Notes under the pieces: generated by a model | Seen by the model: the letters and a program-made list of their open reading frames with translations, nothing else | What the model was told of the DNA's origin: nothing | The model's database searches: none | From: Terrabacter sp. 28 | Lineage (GTDB): Bacteria; Actinomycetota; Actinomycetes; Actinomycetales; Dermatophilaceae | Length of the DNA stretch: 64,000 nt | Direction: 5' to 3' | NCBI GenBank assembly: GCA_000955875.1 | Contig: JYOE01000017.1 | Span: 107,123 to 171,122, forward strand | Position numbers and translations under genes: made by a program | Part shown: positions 36,931-45,203 of the stretch, piece after piece | How the letters are laid out: every line of letters begins with the position of its first letter | Numbering within the stretch: the stretch's first letter is position 1

Positions 36931-38183
36931 CGCGGGTCGTTCCTCGTGATCGACTTGAGCGGGGTGGCGGGGTCGGCGGCCTCATCGGGTGGGATCGACG
37001 CGCCCTGTGCGAGAGCGGATTTCACCGCCATGAAGTCCAAGGGGTTGTTGACGCAGTCGGCCGCGATGATGCGACCGCAGCGGTAGTAGAGGACCGAGAA
37101 CCGGCCTCGGGCGTCGTCACGGCGCACGACGGTGCGGTCGTGCCCCGAGCTGAGCCCGGCGATCTGCAGCTTGAGGTCGCCCTGGTTGGACCAGAACCAC
37201 GGGATGCCGGCGTACTCCTCCTGGCGGCCCGTGATGGAGTACGCGGCGACCTTCGCCTGTTCCACGGCGTTGTTGACGCTCTCGAAGCGCACCCGGTCGC
37301 CGTCGGGCGCACCCGGCACCGGGTTGGGCTGGTTGGCCACGTCACCGACGGCCAGGGTCACGCCGTCGGAGGCGACGGCATACCGGTCGACGACGATGCC
37401 GTTGTCGCAGGCCAGGCCGATGCTCTCGGCGAGCTCGGTGTTGGGCACGACCCCGACGCCGACCAGCACGAGGTCGGCGGGGATGGTGCGGCCGTCGACC
37501 TCGACCCCACCGACACGGTCGCCCCGCTCGGCCCGAGGGATGATGCGCCCCACCTCGGCGCCGAGGAGCACCTCGATGCCGGCGGCCGCGTGGTGGGCGC
37601 GGAGGAACTCGGCCGTCTCGTCGCCGACCGCGCGGCCGACGAGGCGGGGTCCGGCCTCGACGAGGGTCACCGTCTTGCCGAGCTTGCGCAGACTGGCGGC
37701 TGCCTCGATGCCGATGAAGCCACCTCCGATGACCACGACGTCCTGGACGGCCGGGACGCGGGCCTTGAGCTCGAGCGCGTCGTCGGCGTTGCGGAGGTAG
37801 AGCACGCCGGGGAGGTCCGCCCCGGGCAGCGGGAGGCGCCGGGCGCGGGCGCCGACGGTGAGCGCGAGCCGGTCGAAGGGGAACTGCGCTCCCGAGATGG
37901 CGTGCGCGACCCCGGACCCGTCCGCGTGCTTGTCGATGCGTACCACCCGCTCGTTCTTGACGACGCGGATGCGGTGCTCGTCCCAGTACTCCTGGGTGCG
38001 GAAGATCAGCGACTCCTTGGTGATGACGTCCTGGAGGAACTCCTTGGAGAGGGCCGGCCGCTGGTAGGGCCGGTGGTTCTCCTCGCCCAGCAAGGTGATC
38101 GGACCTTCGTGGCCCAGCGCACGCAGCGACACCGCGAGCTGCACCCCCGCCTGGGACGAGCCGATGATGAGCAGGCCGGACAC
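36927..38183 (-). CDS. creE: Ferredoxin-NAD(P)+ reductase for the P450 (CreE-like)
   Basis: A 418-residue FAD protein of the putidaredoxin-reductase type. The FAD motif LLIIGSSQAGVQLAVSLR is at the N-terminus; a second Rossmann motif VVVIGGGFIGIEAAASLRKLGK is near 145-165; and a further region VGDVANQPNPV and the C-terminal WFWSNQGDLKLQIAGL are typical. It passes electrons from NAD(P)H to the ferredoxin encoded one base upstream. The start is GTG at 38183. Confidence 0.9.
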   Translation of the reverse strand: MSGLLIIGSSQAGVQLAVSLRALGHEGPITLLGEENHRPYQRPALSKEFLQDVITKESLIFRTQEYWDEHRIRVVKNERVVRIDKHADGSGVAHAISGAQFPFDRLALTVGARARRLPLPGADLPGVLYLRNADDALELKARVPAVQDVVVIGGGFIGIEAAASLRKLGKTVTLVEAGPRLVGRAVGDETAEFLRAHHAAAGIEVLLGAEVGRIIPRAERGDRVGGVEVDGRTIPADLVLVGVGVVPNTELAESIGLACDNGIVVDRYAVASDGVTLAVGDVANQPNPVPGAPDGDRVRFESVNNAVEQAKVAAYSITGRQEEYAGIPWFWSNQGDLKLQIAGLSSGHDRTVVRRDDARGRFSVLYYRCGRIIAADCVNNPLDFMAVKSALAQGASIPPDEAADPATPLKSITRNDPR

Positions 38184-38184
38184 G

Positions 38185-38505
38185 TCAGACCTGCGTCTCG
38201 GGCGTCGTCACGTGCAGGTCCATCTCCTCGACGACCTTGATCTGGCACGACAGCCGGGAGGTCGGGCCGCGGTCCACGGCGGCGCCGTAGAGCATCTCGT
38301 CCTCCATGTCCTCCATCGGGGGGAGGCCGGCGAAGTCGGCGTCGTCGACGAAGACGTGGCAGGTCGCGCAGGACAGGGATCCGCCACACTCGGCCACGAT
38401 GCCGGGCACGCCGTTGCGCACCGCGGTCTCCATGACGGAGTCGCCCACCGTCGCCGTGACGGTGCGTGCGTCGCCGGTGGTGTCGGTGTAGGTGATCTGT
38501 GCCAT
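38185..38505 (-). CDS. creF: 2Fe-2S ferredoxin (CreF-like)
   Basis: A 106-residue adrenodoxin/putidaredoxin-type ferredoxin with Cys ligands at 40, 46, 49 and 87 (ECGGSLSCATCHV ... RLSCQIK). It shuttles electrons from the reductase to the P450. AGGAGC lies 6 nt before the ATG. It is one base from the reductase gene, and the SDR gene is upstream. Confidence 0.93.
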   Translation of the reverse strand: MAQITYTDTTGDARTVTATVGDSVMETAVRNGVPGIVAECGGSLSCATCHVFVDDADFAGLPPMEDMEDEMLYGAAVDRGPTSRLSCQIKVVEEMDLHVTTPETQV

Positions 38506-38546
38506 GTCTTGCTCCTGAGGTCTGGTGGTGAGCTCGGGTTGCTCGT

Positions 38547-39311
38547 TCAGATGAACTGGCGGCCGCCGTCGACGACGAGCGTCTGGCCGCTGATGTACGC
38601 GCTGTCGGAGCCGGCGAGGAAGAGCGCTGCACCGACGATGTCCTCCGGCTGGCTGGAGCGGCGCAGCGCGCCCCGGTCGACGCCGTACTGCTCGGCGTTC
38701 TCCATGAGCCCGAGGCTCGCCTCGGTGAGGGTGAATCCGGGGGCGATCGCGTTGACGGTGATGCCGCGGCGGCCGAGCTCCTTGGCCATGACCCGGGTCA
38801 TCGCGATGACGCCGCCCTTCGAGGCGACGTAGTGCAGCCACTGCTCCGACCCGCTGTAGACCGTCGCCGACGCGAGGTTGACGACGCTGGCCCCCTCGGG
38901 GAGGTACGGGCTGCAGGCCCGCACGACGAGCCAGGGGCCCTTGAGGTTGACCGCCATGACGGTGTCCCACTCGGCGGGGTCGATGTCCTCGAGCGGCGAG
39001 CGGTTGAGGGTCGCGTAGACGGCGGCGTTGTTGACGACGACGTCGATGCGCCCGTCTCCGAAGCCGGCCACCTCGCGGGCGAGGGCCTCGGTCGAGGCCG
39101 TCGACGTCACGTCGACGGTCCCGTGCCAGGCCTTGCCGCCCGCGTCCTCGACGAGGCGTGCGGTCTCGGCCACGCCGTCGGCGTTGATGTCGGCGACGGC
39201 GACGCGGTAGCCGCGCTCGGCGAACCCGAGCGCGAAGCTGCGCCCGAGCCCGCCGGCCGCGCCCGTGACGAGCACGGTGCGGGCGGACGCGGTGGAGGTG
39301 GAGTCGGCCAC
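38547..39311 (-). CDS. creG: Short-chain dehydrogenase, 4-hydroxybenzyl alcohol dehydrogenase (CreG-like)
   Basis: A 254-residue SDR: TGAAGGLG cofactor motif near residue 17, NNAA, and the catalytic YVASK with the preceding Ser in NLASATVYS. It probably oxidises 4-hydroxybenzyl alcohol to the aldehyde, giving the substrate of the aldehyde dehydrogenase at 34778. The start is GTG at 39311, 6 bases after the PEP-utilizing gene stop. Substrate assignment is from context. Confidence 0.83.
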   Translation of the reverse strand: MADSTSTASARTVLVTGAAGGLGRSFALGFAERGYRVAVADINADGVAETARLVEDAGGKAWHGTVDVTSTASTEALAREVAGFGDGRIDVVVNNAAVYATLNRSPLEDIDPAEWDTVMAVNLKGPWLVVRACSPYLPEGASVVNLASATVYSGSEQWLHYVASKGGVIAMTRVMAKELGRRGITVNAIAPGFTLTEASLGLMENAEQYGVDRGALRRSSQPEDIVGAALFLAGSDSAYISGQTLVVDGGRQFI

Positions 39312-39317
39312 GAGCGC

Positions 39318-41168
39318 TCAGTCCTCGAGCAGCTCGACGCGGCCGGTGTTGCCGTCGACCCGGATGCGCTGGCCCGTGCGGATCGTCGTGGACCCGTTGC
39401 CGGTGCCGGTGACGGCGGGAAGGGCGTACTCGCGGCAGACGATCGCGGCGTGGCTCATCATTCCGCCGATGTCGGTGACGGTCGCCTTGATCTTGCCGAA
39501 GATCGGTCCCCACGAGGGCGCGGTGATGGTGGCGACGAGGATCTCGCCCTCCTGCACCTCGCCGAGCTGGTCTGCGTGCGTGACGACGCGGGCCAGGCCC
39601 TCGGCGACGCCGGGGGAGGCGGCCATGCCCGTGATCGTCCCCGACTCGGCGGTGTCGTCGTCACCGAGCCACTGCTGAACCTGCTCGGTCGTGATGCCGT
39701 AGAGCATCATCGTGAACGGCTCGGTGATCTCGGCGGGCGGCGTGTTGAGGGCCGGCTGCGGGCGCTGGCTCGACAGGGCGTCGATGATGCCGCGACGGCG
39801 CTCGATCTCCTTGGGCCAGTAGTGCGGTCCCGTCGGCTCGGCGCCGACGGCCCAGCCCGTCACGAGGTCGAAGATCGCGTCGCGCACCTCGCCGCGGGTC
39901 AGGTAGAGCAGGTCGCTCTGGTCGGCCCAGAAGCCGGCGTCGGCGAAGACGCGGCCGAGCTGACGGACCTTGCGCCAGAAGACGCCCATCGTCCAGTGCT
40001 CGATGTAGAAGTTGTGGTTCTCGACGTAGGGGTAGGCGGTCGCCGCCAGGCCCACCTTGGCGTCGAAGTCGGCGACCAGCTCGGCCGGCACGAGGTCGCG
40101 GTACTCGCTCACCACGCGGTCGCGCTCGGCGACGAGCTCCTCGACGGGGCGCAGGATCTGGTGCCCCTCGTCGACCCGACGGATGTAGTCCTTGACGTAT
40201 CCGAGGGGGATCTCGAGGTGCTCGATCCAGTACTTGTCGTGGCCGTAGAAGCCGTTGCCGACGGTGAAGTTGAACCAGGGGTCCTGGGCCTCGGTCCAAG
40301 CGGCGAGCCACTCCGCGCCACCGTCGAGGGCCGCGATCCGGTCGAGCGTGCCCTGGACGTCGTCGGTGTCGGCGAACGCCGCCTGCAGGCCCTTCTCGAC
40401 GGCGAGCAGCGCGAGCTTCTTGAGCTCGTCGTCGGGGCGGAAGAGCTCCATGTCGACGCCCTGGACCATCTTCGCGATGGACTGGTCGGGGATGCCGGGG
40501 AAGAGCTGCTTGCAGAAGCCGAAGAAGTCGAGGTAGGCGAGGTAGCCGAGGTTGAGGAACTCGAAGTGGTACTGCCAGTTCTGGTAGCAGAGCTGGATGA
40601 GGCGGTCGTAGCTCTCCATGAGCTTCTCCGACCCGTCCTTGGCCACGCCGCCGACGATGTCGTCGAAGGGGACGGCGTCGGGCAGCGCCTCGAACGACAG
40701 GGTCTCCATCTCGGCGATGGTGGCGCGCACCTTCGTGTGCCAGCCGTCGAGCATGCTGTCCCAGTTCTGGAAGTAGTGGCCGGCGCGTCGCTCGAACTCG
40801 GGCACCCGGGCAGCGACCTCCGCCTCGGGCACGGGCACCGGGCTCATGTAGAGGTAGCCGAGATGGATCTTGAACTCGATGCCGTTGGCCGGCGGGATGA
40901 GCAGGTGCCGGGTGTTGTACTGCCCCAGGCACTTGACGGCGAACTCGCCGCCGATCGTCTCGAACGGCTTGAACACCGTCGGCCAGTGCTGGCTGTCGCA
41001 GAACCAGAACTTCTCGTCCTCGGCACCGCTGAGGTTCCGGAACGACAGGAAGTACGGGTAGAGGTCCTCCCACCCCTCCGCGCCCGGGGGCACCGGCAGC
41101 TCGGAGGGCTTCGGGAAGGACTTCAGGGTGGGCCCGGGCACTGGTGCTGCGGTGAGGTCGGCGGTCAT
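39318..41168 (-). CDS. Aryl phosphate synthase, PEP-synthase mobile-domain subunit (CreH/CreI pair)
   Basis: A 616-residue protein. The C-terminal ~100 residues are the phospho-His swivelling domain of PEP synthase/PPDK enzymes; the catalytic His is residue 573 in GGMMSHAAIVCREYALPAVTGTG. The long N-terminal part (1-490) is the acceptor side, with no ATP-grasp. Paired with the ATP-grasp protein encoded upstream it resembles phenylphosphate synthase (ATP + phenol to phenyl phosphate, AMP and Pi). In C. glutamicum the CreH-CreI pair makes 4-cresol phosphate; which letter belongs to which subunit I do not state. Confidence 0.85.
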   Translation of the reverse strand: MTADLTAAPVPGPTLKSFPKPSELPVPPGAEGWEDLYPYFLSFRNLSGAEDEKFWFCDSQHWPTVFKPFETIGGEFAVKCLGQYNTRHLLIPPANGIEFKIHLGYLYMSPVPVPEAEVAARVPEFERRAGHYFQNWDSMLDGWHTKVRATIAEMETLSFEALPDAVPFDDIVGGVAKDGSEKLMESYDRLIQLCYQNWQYHFEFLNLGYLAYLDFFGFCKQLFPGIPDQSIAKMVQGVDMELFRPDDELKKLALLAVEKGLQAAFADTDDVQGTLDRIAALDGGAEWLAAWTEAQDPWFNFTVGNGFYGHDKYWIEHLEIPLGYVKDYIRRVDEGHQILRPVEELVAERDRVVSEYRDLVPAELVADFDAKVGLAATAYPYVENHNFYIEHWTMGVFWRKVRQLGRVFADAGFWADQSDLLYLTRGEVRDAIFDLVTGWAVGAEPTGPHYWPKEIERRRGIIDALSSQRPQPALNTPPAEITEPFTMMLYGITTEQVQQWLGDDDTAESGTITGMAASPGVAEGLARVVTHADQLGEVQEGEILVATITAPSWGPIFGKIKATVTDIGGMMSHAAIVCREYALPAVTGTGNGSTTIRTGQRIRVDGNTGRVELLED

Positions 41169-41243
41169 GTCGGGACTTCCTTGTCGCGAGAAGGGGAAAC
41201 GCAGGGGCCGGTCGGCGCAGGGCGCGCCTGGCCGGAAGGGCGG

Positions 41244-42362
41244 TCAGTGGGCCGACTGGCCGGACTGGCCGGTGAGCCGAGACGTGAGACCGGAGAGGCT
41301 GAACGCCGGCGCCGCGGTGGCAGCGGCGGCCGCTGGGGTCGCCGGAGTCGCGGCCGGGGCCGCGGGTGCTGAGTGAACCGTCTCCGGGCGGGCTTGCAGG
41401 AGAAGGAGGTTGGAGCCCTCCGGCAGGTCCCGGTCGAGGGCCCACTCGACGTCCTGGGGGCAGCCGTAGTGCTTCTCGGCGGCCTTGGCCAGGGTGGCGA
41501 CGGCCGTCACCTGCTCGGGGGAGAGGCTCAGGCGGCCCCGCCGCTCGTCGTCCACGTCACGCTCGACCAGGCGACCCAGCGCGAAGTCGGGCACGAGCTC
41601 GGCGTGCTTGTCGCCGACGGTCTGGCTGACGAGGGACAGCACGACCTTGTCGACGACGATGTTGTCTGGGGTCACCTGGCCCGACACGACCATCTCGCCG
41701 ACACCGTAGGAGGAGTCGATGGTCACCTTGGACCGGTCGCCGTTGGTCGGGTTCATCGTCATGGCGACTCCCGAGACGGCGGAGTTCACCATCTTCTGCA
41801 CGGCCACGGCCATCGACAGTCCCTCGTCGGGGATGTCGTTCTTGAGCCGGTAGAGGATGGCCCGGCTCGTGTAGAGCGAGGCCCAGCAGGCGCGGATGTG
41901 TGCCAGCACGGTGTCGATCCCGCTGAGCCACAGGTAGGTGTCCTGCTGCCCGGCGAAGCTGGCGCCGGGGAGGTCCTCGGCGGTCGCCGACGAGCGGACT
42001 GCGACGGGCACCTCGGAGTCGAACCGCGACTGGAGGCGCTCGTAGGCCTCGACGACCTGCGAGTTCACCTCGGGAGGCACGGGCCGCGAGCAGATCGCGT
42101 CGCGGATCGACGCCGACACCGAGTCGACGGCCGAGATGTCGTCGGGCGAGAGGGCGGCGAGCTTGTGCGCGATCTCGGTGGCGATGCCGGCGGCGTCGAC
42201 GAACCGGTCGTAGGCCAGCGTCGTGACTGCGAAGCCCGGCGGCACCGGCATGCCGGCGGCCGTCATCGTCACGAGCGAGGCGCACTTGCCGCCGAGCAGC
42301 TCGTGCTGCGGCTCGAGGCCGCCGTCGAAGAACTGGACGTACGCGTCGGGCGTGGTGGTCAT
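41244..42362 (-). CDS. Aryl phosphate synthase, ATP-grasp (PPDK N-terminal) subunit
   Basis: A 372-residue protein with the ATP-binding domain of PEP synthase/PPDK: GGKCASLVTMTAAGMPVPPGFAVTT at the start, RSSATAEDLPGASFAGQQDTYL in the middle and DVEWALD near the end. The ATP-derived phosphate goes to the His of the partner protein. After residue 330 the tail is mostly Ala, Pro and Thr, ending SGLTSRLTGQSGQSAH, and looks like a flexible linker. One base separates its ATG from the P450 stop. Confidence 0.85.
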   Translation of the reverse strand: MTTTPDAYVQFFDGGLEPQHELLGGKCASLVTMTAAGMPVPPGFAVTTLAYDRFVDAAGIATEIAHKLAALSPDDISAVDSVSASIRDAICSRPVPPEVNSQVVEAYERLQSRFDSEVPVAVRSSATAEDLPGASFAGQQDTYLWLSGIDTVLAHIRACWASLYTSRAILYRLKNDIPDEGLSMAVAVQKMVNSAVSGVAMTMNPTNGDRSKVTIDSSYGVGEMVVSGQVTPDNIVVDKVVLSLVSQTVGDKHAELVPDFALGRLVERDVDDERRGRLSLSPEQVTAVATLAKAAEKHYGCPQDVEWALDRDLPEGSNLLLLQARPETVHSAPAAPAATPATPAAAAATAAPAFSLSGLTSRLTGQSGQSAH

Positions 42363-42363
42363 G

Positions 42364-43623
42364 TCAGGCCTCCCAGGAGACGGGGACGGCGAGGGGGACG
42401 CGGAACGACAGGTTCTCGCCGAAGTGCACCGGCTCGTCCTGCACCGGTCGCAGGCCCGGCGCGAGACGGGCCACCTCCTCGACGGCGATCTTGGCCTGGA
42501 GCTTGGCGAGCATGTTGCCCAGGCAGTAGTGGATGCCGAAGCCGAAGGCGAGGTGCTCGCGGGCGTTCGGGCGGGTGATGTCGAAGGACTCGGCGTCGTC
42601 GAACCGCGACTCGTCTCGGTTGGCCGAGCCCATGACGAGCAGCACGTCGGCCCCTTCGGGGATGTCGACGCCGCCGATGGTGGCATCGCGGGTGGCACGC
42701 CGACGCCACGCGACGATCGACGGGCTGTAGCGCAGCACCTCGTCCACCGCAGCGGCGATGCGGCTGGGCTCGTCGACGACCTGCTGCCACTGGTCGGGGT
42801 GGGCGAGCAGGACGCGCAGGGTGTTGGCGATGAGCGTCGTCGTGGTCTCGTGGCCGGCGAAGAGCAGGCTGTAGCAGATCGAGGCGATCTCGTGGTCGCT
42901 GATCGGGTCGCCGGCCTGCTGCGCGCGCACGAGGTCGCCGACGAGGCTGTCGGGCTGGGTCTCGTGGGCCTCGGCGACGAGACGCTGGCACTCCTGCCAG
43001 TACTCGACGAGGTTGTGGGCGTGCGGCACCTGCTCGTCGTCGGACAGGTCGCCCCACGTCATGGCCGCTCGCGAGTCGGACCAGCGCTTGTAGGTGTCGA
43101 CCTGGGAGACGTCGGCGCCGATGAGGGTGAGGATGGTGACCGTGGGCACCGTGTAGGCCAGGTCGCGGACGAGGTCGGCCCGGCGCTCCGGGCGTGCCAG
43201 GAAGGCCTCGACCTGGGCGGCGACGTTGGCCCGGATGGTCGGCTCGAGCGCCTTGTAGCGCCGGGGCGTGAAGGCCTTGGCGACGACCTTGCGGATCCGC
43301 GTGTGCTCCGGGGGCACGCGGGCCGAGAGGCCGGAGTACGCCGTGAAGCCGCCCTCCTGCATGATCCGCTTCGCCTCCGGGCCGCGCTCGCGGACGGGCG
43401 CCTGGGCGTTCTCGCTGCTGAAGGTCTCCCAGTCGTCGAAGACGGCCTTGACGTCGTCGTAGCGGGTCACCACCCAGTAGCCGATCCGCTCGTCGAACAT
43501 CACCGGCTCCTCGCGGCGGAGCTCCGCGTAGGCGGGGAACGGGTCGTCGAGCTTGAAGGGCTCGTAGCCGTGGTGGACCGGGCAGCCGGACTGTGCCGTG
43601 GGGGCTTCCGTCGTCTTCGACAT
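42364..43623 (-). CDS. creJ: Cytochrome P450, 4-cresol phosphate methyl hydroxylase (CreJ-like)
   Basis: A 419-residue P450. The oxygen-binding helix reads LLFAGHETTTT, the ExxR region follows, and the haem Cys is residue 367 in FGFGIHYCLGN. In C. glutamicum the P450 CreJ acts on the methyl group of 4-cresol phosphate, with CreE and CreF as redox partners; both partner types are encoded in this operon. It is the first gene of the operon, with an operator-like palindrome 41 nt upstream of its ATG. Confidence 0.9.
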   Translation of the reverse strand: MSKTTEAPTAQSGCPVHHGYEPFKLDDPFPAYAELRREEPVMFDERIGYWVVTRYDDVKAVFDDWETFSSENAQAPVRERGPEAKRIMQEGGFTAYSGLSARVPPEHTRIRKVVAKAFTPRRYKALEPTIRANVAAQVEAFLARPERRADLVRDLAYTVPTVTILTLIGADVSQVDTYKRWSDSRAAMTWGDLSDDEQVPHAHNLVEYWQECQRLVAEAHETQPDSLVGDLVRAQQAGDPISDHEIASICYSLLFAGHETTTTLIANTLRVLLAHPDQWQQVVDEPSRIAAAVDEVLRYSPSIVAWRRRATRDATIGGVDIPEGADVLLVMGSANRDESRFDDAESFDITRPNAREHLAFGFGIHYCLGNMLAKLQAKIAVEEVARLAPGLRPVQDEPVHFGENLSFRVPLAVPVSWEA

Positions 43624-43664
43624 GTCCTCATCGTGGCCCTGACCGCACGGTCGGACAACGGCCG

Positions 43665-43683
43665 ACTTCCACTGGGTGGAAGT
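43665..43683. promoter_or_regulatory. IclR operator candidate upstream of the 4-cresol operon
   Basis: ACTTCCAC-TGG-GTGGAAGT is a perfect inverted repeat (8-base arms). It lies 41 nt upstream of the P450 ATG. A copy matching at 15 of 19 positions lies at 45183-45201, also exactly 41 nt before a start codon. Confidence 0.7.
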
Positions 43684-43687
43684 GACT

Positions 43688-44458
43688 TCAGGGTGCTCGC
43701 CAGCGTGAGACCGCCGGCGCGATACGCGCCGCGACTCCCCGGAGGGTGGGCAGGTAGCGCACCATCCGGTCGGACTGGGTGGACAGCATGACCAGCCCGA
43801 TCGAGGCGCGCACCCGCCCGTCGCCGCCGTCGACGGGGACGGCGATCGAGCAGGAACCCGGGCGCACCTCCTCGTGGGTCGTGGCGTACCCCTGCTCGCG
43901 TATGCCGTCCAGCTCGCTCAGCAGGCGGGTCGGGTTGACGTGCGTCTGCCGGGTGGGTGCCTCGAGGTCCCGGGCGACGTAGGCGTCCCGGACCCAGGGC
44001 TCCTCGAAGGCGAGGAGGACCTTGCCCACCGCGGTGGCGTGCAAGGGCAGGCGACCCCCGACCCGGGACGCCCGGGGCACCCGCTTCGAGCTGTAGATGC
44101 GGTCGATGTAGAGCGCCTCGTGCCCCTCGCGCACCGCGAGGTGGGCGGTCTCCTGCGTCAGTGAGAACAGGTCCTGCAGGTACGGCCGGGCCGCGTCCCG
44201 CAGCTCACGCTGGGCGTTCTGGGCGATCTCCCAGAGGCGCAGCCCGACGGCATACCTGCCCTGCTCGTCGCGCTCGAGCGCACCCCAGCCCGCGAGCTCG
44301 GCCACGAGGCGGTGGGCCGTCGGAAGCGGGAGGTCGGCGCGCTCCGCGAGCTGGGTCAGCGACAGCGGGCCGGGCGAGGTCTCGAACGCGGCCAGCAGGG
44401 CCAGCGCCTTGCTCGTGACCGTGCGGCCGCCAGGTGCATCCTGCTCGCCCGGGGTCAT
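43688..44458 (-). CDS. creR: IclR-family regulator of the 4-cresol genes (CreR-like)
   Basis: A 256-residue regulator with an N-terminal winged helix-turn-helix (LSLTQLAERADLPLPTAHRLVAELAG) and the IclR ligand domain (LPLHATAVGKVLLAFEE, EEVRPGSCSIAVPV). IclR proteins often control aromatic catabolism. It overlaps the HD protein upstream by 4 bases and ends 64 bp before the P450 start, so HD protein and regulator form one short transcript. The two palindromes before its own operon and the P450 operon are probable sites. Confidence 0.88.
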   Translation of the reverse strand: MTPGEQDAPGGRTVTSKALALLAAFETSPGPLSLTQLAERADLPLPTAHRLVAELAGWGALERDEQGRYAVGLRLWEIAQNAQRELRDAARPYLQDLFSLTQETAHLAVREGHEALYIDRIYSSKRVPRASRVGGRLPLHATAVGKVLLAFEEPWVRDAYVARDLEAPTRQTHVNPTRLLSELDGIREQGYATTHEEVRPGSCSIAVPVDGGDGRVRASIGLVMLSTQSDRMVRYLPTLRGVAARIAPAVSRWRAP

Positions 44459-45141
44459 CCGAGGGCGACCCGCTGGGGGAGGGTGTCGACGCGGGCGACG
44501 GCCGCCAGCGCTCGCGCCATGGTGCGCGCGGCGTCGGTGCACAGCTGGTCGTGAACGCGGCTGCCGATGAGCCGGTGGGCCTCGTCGCGGGTCAGCCCGA
44601 ACCAGTCCATCACGGTGTCGACGCCGTGCGGGGTCAGCCGCCAGAGCTTGTCGGCGTCCTTGACGATGGCGTCGTCGAGTGACAGCGCCTCGCGGCGGCT
44701 GTCGTGGCCGTCGACGATCTGGACCACCCGGGCCGTGCGGTCAGGGTCGTGGCCCACCTCGGCCAGGACCGACGACGCGATGCGGGCGCCCTCCTTCTCG
44801 TGGCGCAGCACCGTCTCGCGGTCGCCTGCGCCGGGGGCGATGGCGGCGAGGACGTCTGCCTCGGGCACCTGCGACCAGCCGGTGTCGTGGAGCAGGATCG
44901 CGGGCAGTACGACCTCGGGGTCGCCGTCGGGAAGGCACGCGAGCAGGGCCCGGGCGAGCCCGTACGCGTAGAGCGTGTGGACGTCGTTGTCGCGCACGGC
45001 GAGATGGCGGGCGGCACGCGCCCAGATCTCGGCGTGGTGGGGATCGGGGTCGGAGAGCCCGGGGACGTCGGCGGCACGGGGAAGGTGTCGGCTGACGTCG
45101 CCTCCGTAGTGGTTGGCGTGGGGCTCCAGCTTGGGCAGCAC
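44455..45141 (-). CDS. Second HD-domain phosphohydrolase (CreD paralogue)
   Basis: A 228-residue HD protein related to 36262-36930: both have LPAILLHDTGW or VAILLHDTGW, EHEKQG/RHEKEG, IVDGHD, and DADKLWR/DADRLWR. The GTG at 45141 is chosen because a palindrome lies 41 nt upstream, the same spacing as for the P450 gene; no Shine-Dalgarno site is seen, so the mRNA may be leaderless. It overlaps the IclR gene by 4 bases. It may hydrolyse the aryl phosphate intermediate or a related ester. Confidence 0.78.
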   Translation of the reverse strand: MLPKLEPHANHYGGDVSRHLPRAADVPGLSDPDPHHAEIWARAARHLAVRDNDVHTLYAYGLARALLACLPDGDPEVVLPAILLHDTGWSQVPEADVLAAIAPGAGDRETVLRHEKEGARIASSVLAEVGHDPDRTARVVQIVDGHDSRREALSLDDAIVKDADKLWRLTPHGVDTVMDWFGLTRDEAHRLIGSRVHDQLCTDAARTMARALAAVARVDTLPQRVALG

Positions 45142-45182
45142 GTGGTCATTGCACCGCGACCGACGGGGCGCCGCAAGGAGCG

Positions 45183-45201
45183 GCTTCCACCCAGCGGAAA
45201 C
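45183..45201. promoter_or_regulatory. Second IclR operator candidate
   Basis: GCTTCCACCCAGCGGAAAC is an imperfect palindrome that matches the reverse complement of the element at 43665-43683 at 15 of 19 bases. It lies between the LuxR gene stop and the GTG of the HD gene. Confidence 0.65.
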
Positions 45202-45203
45202 CA

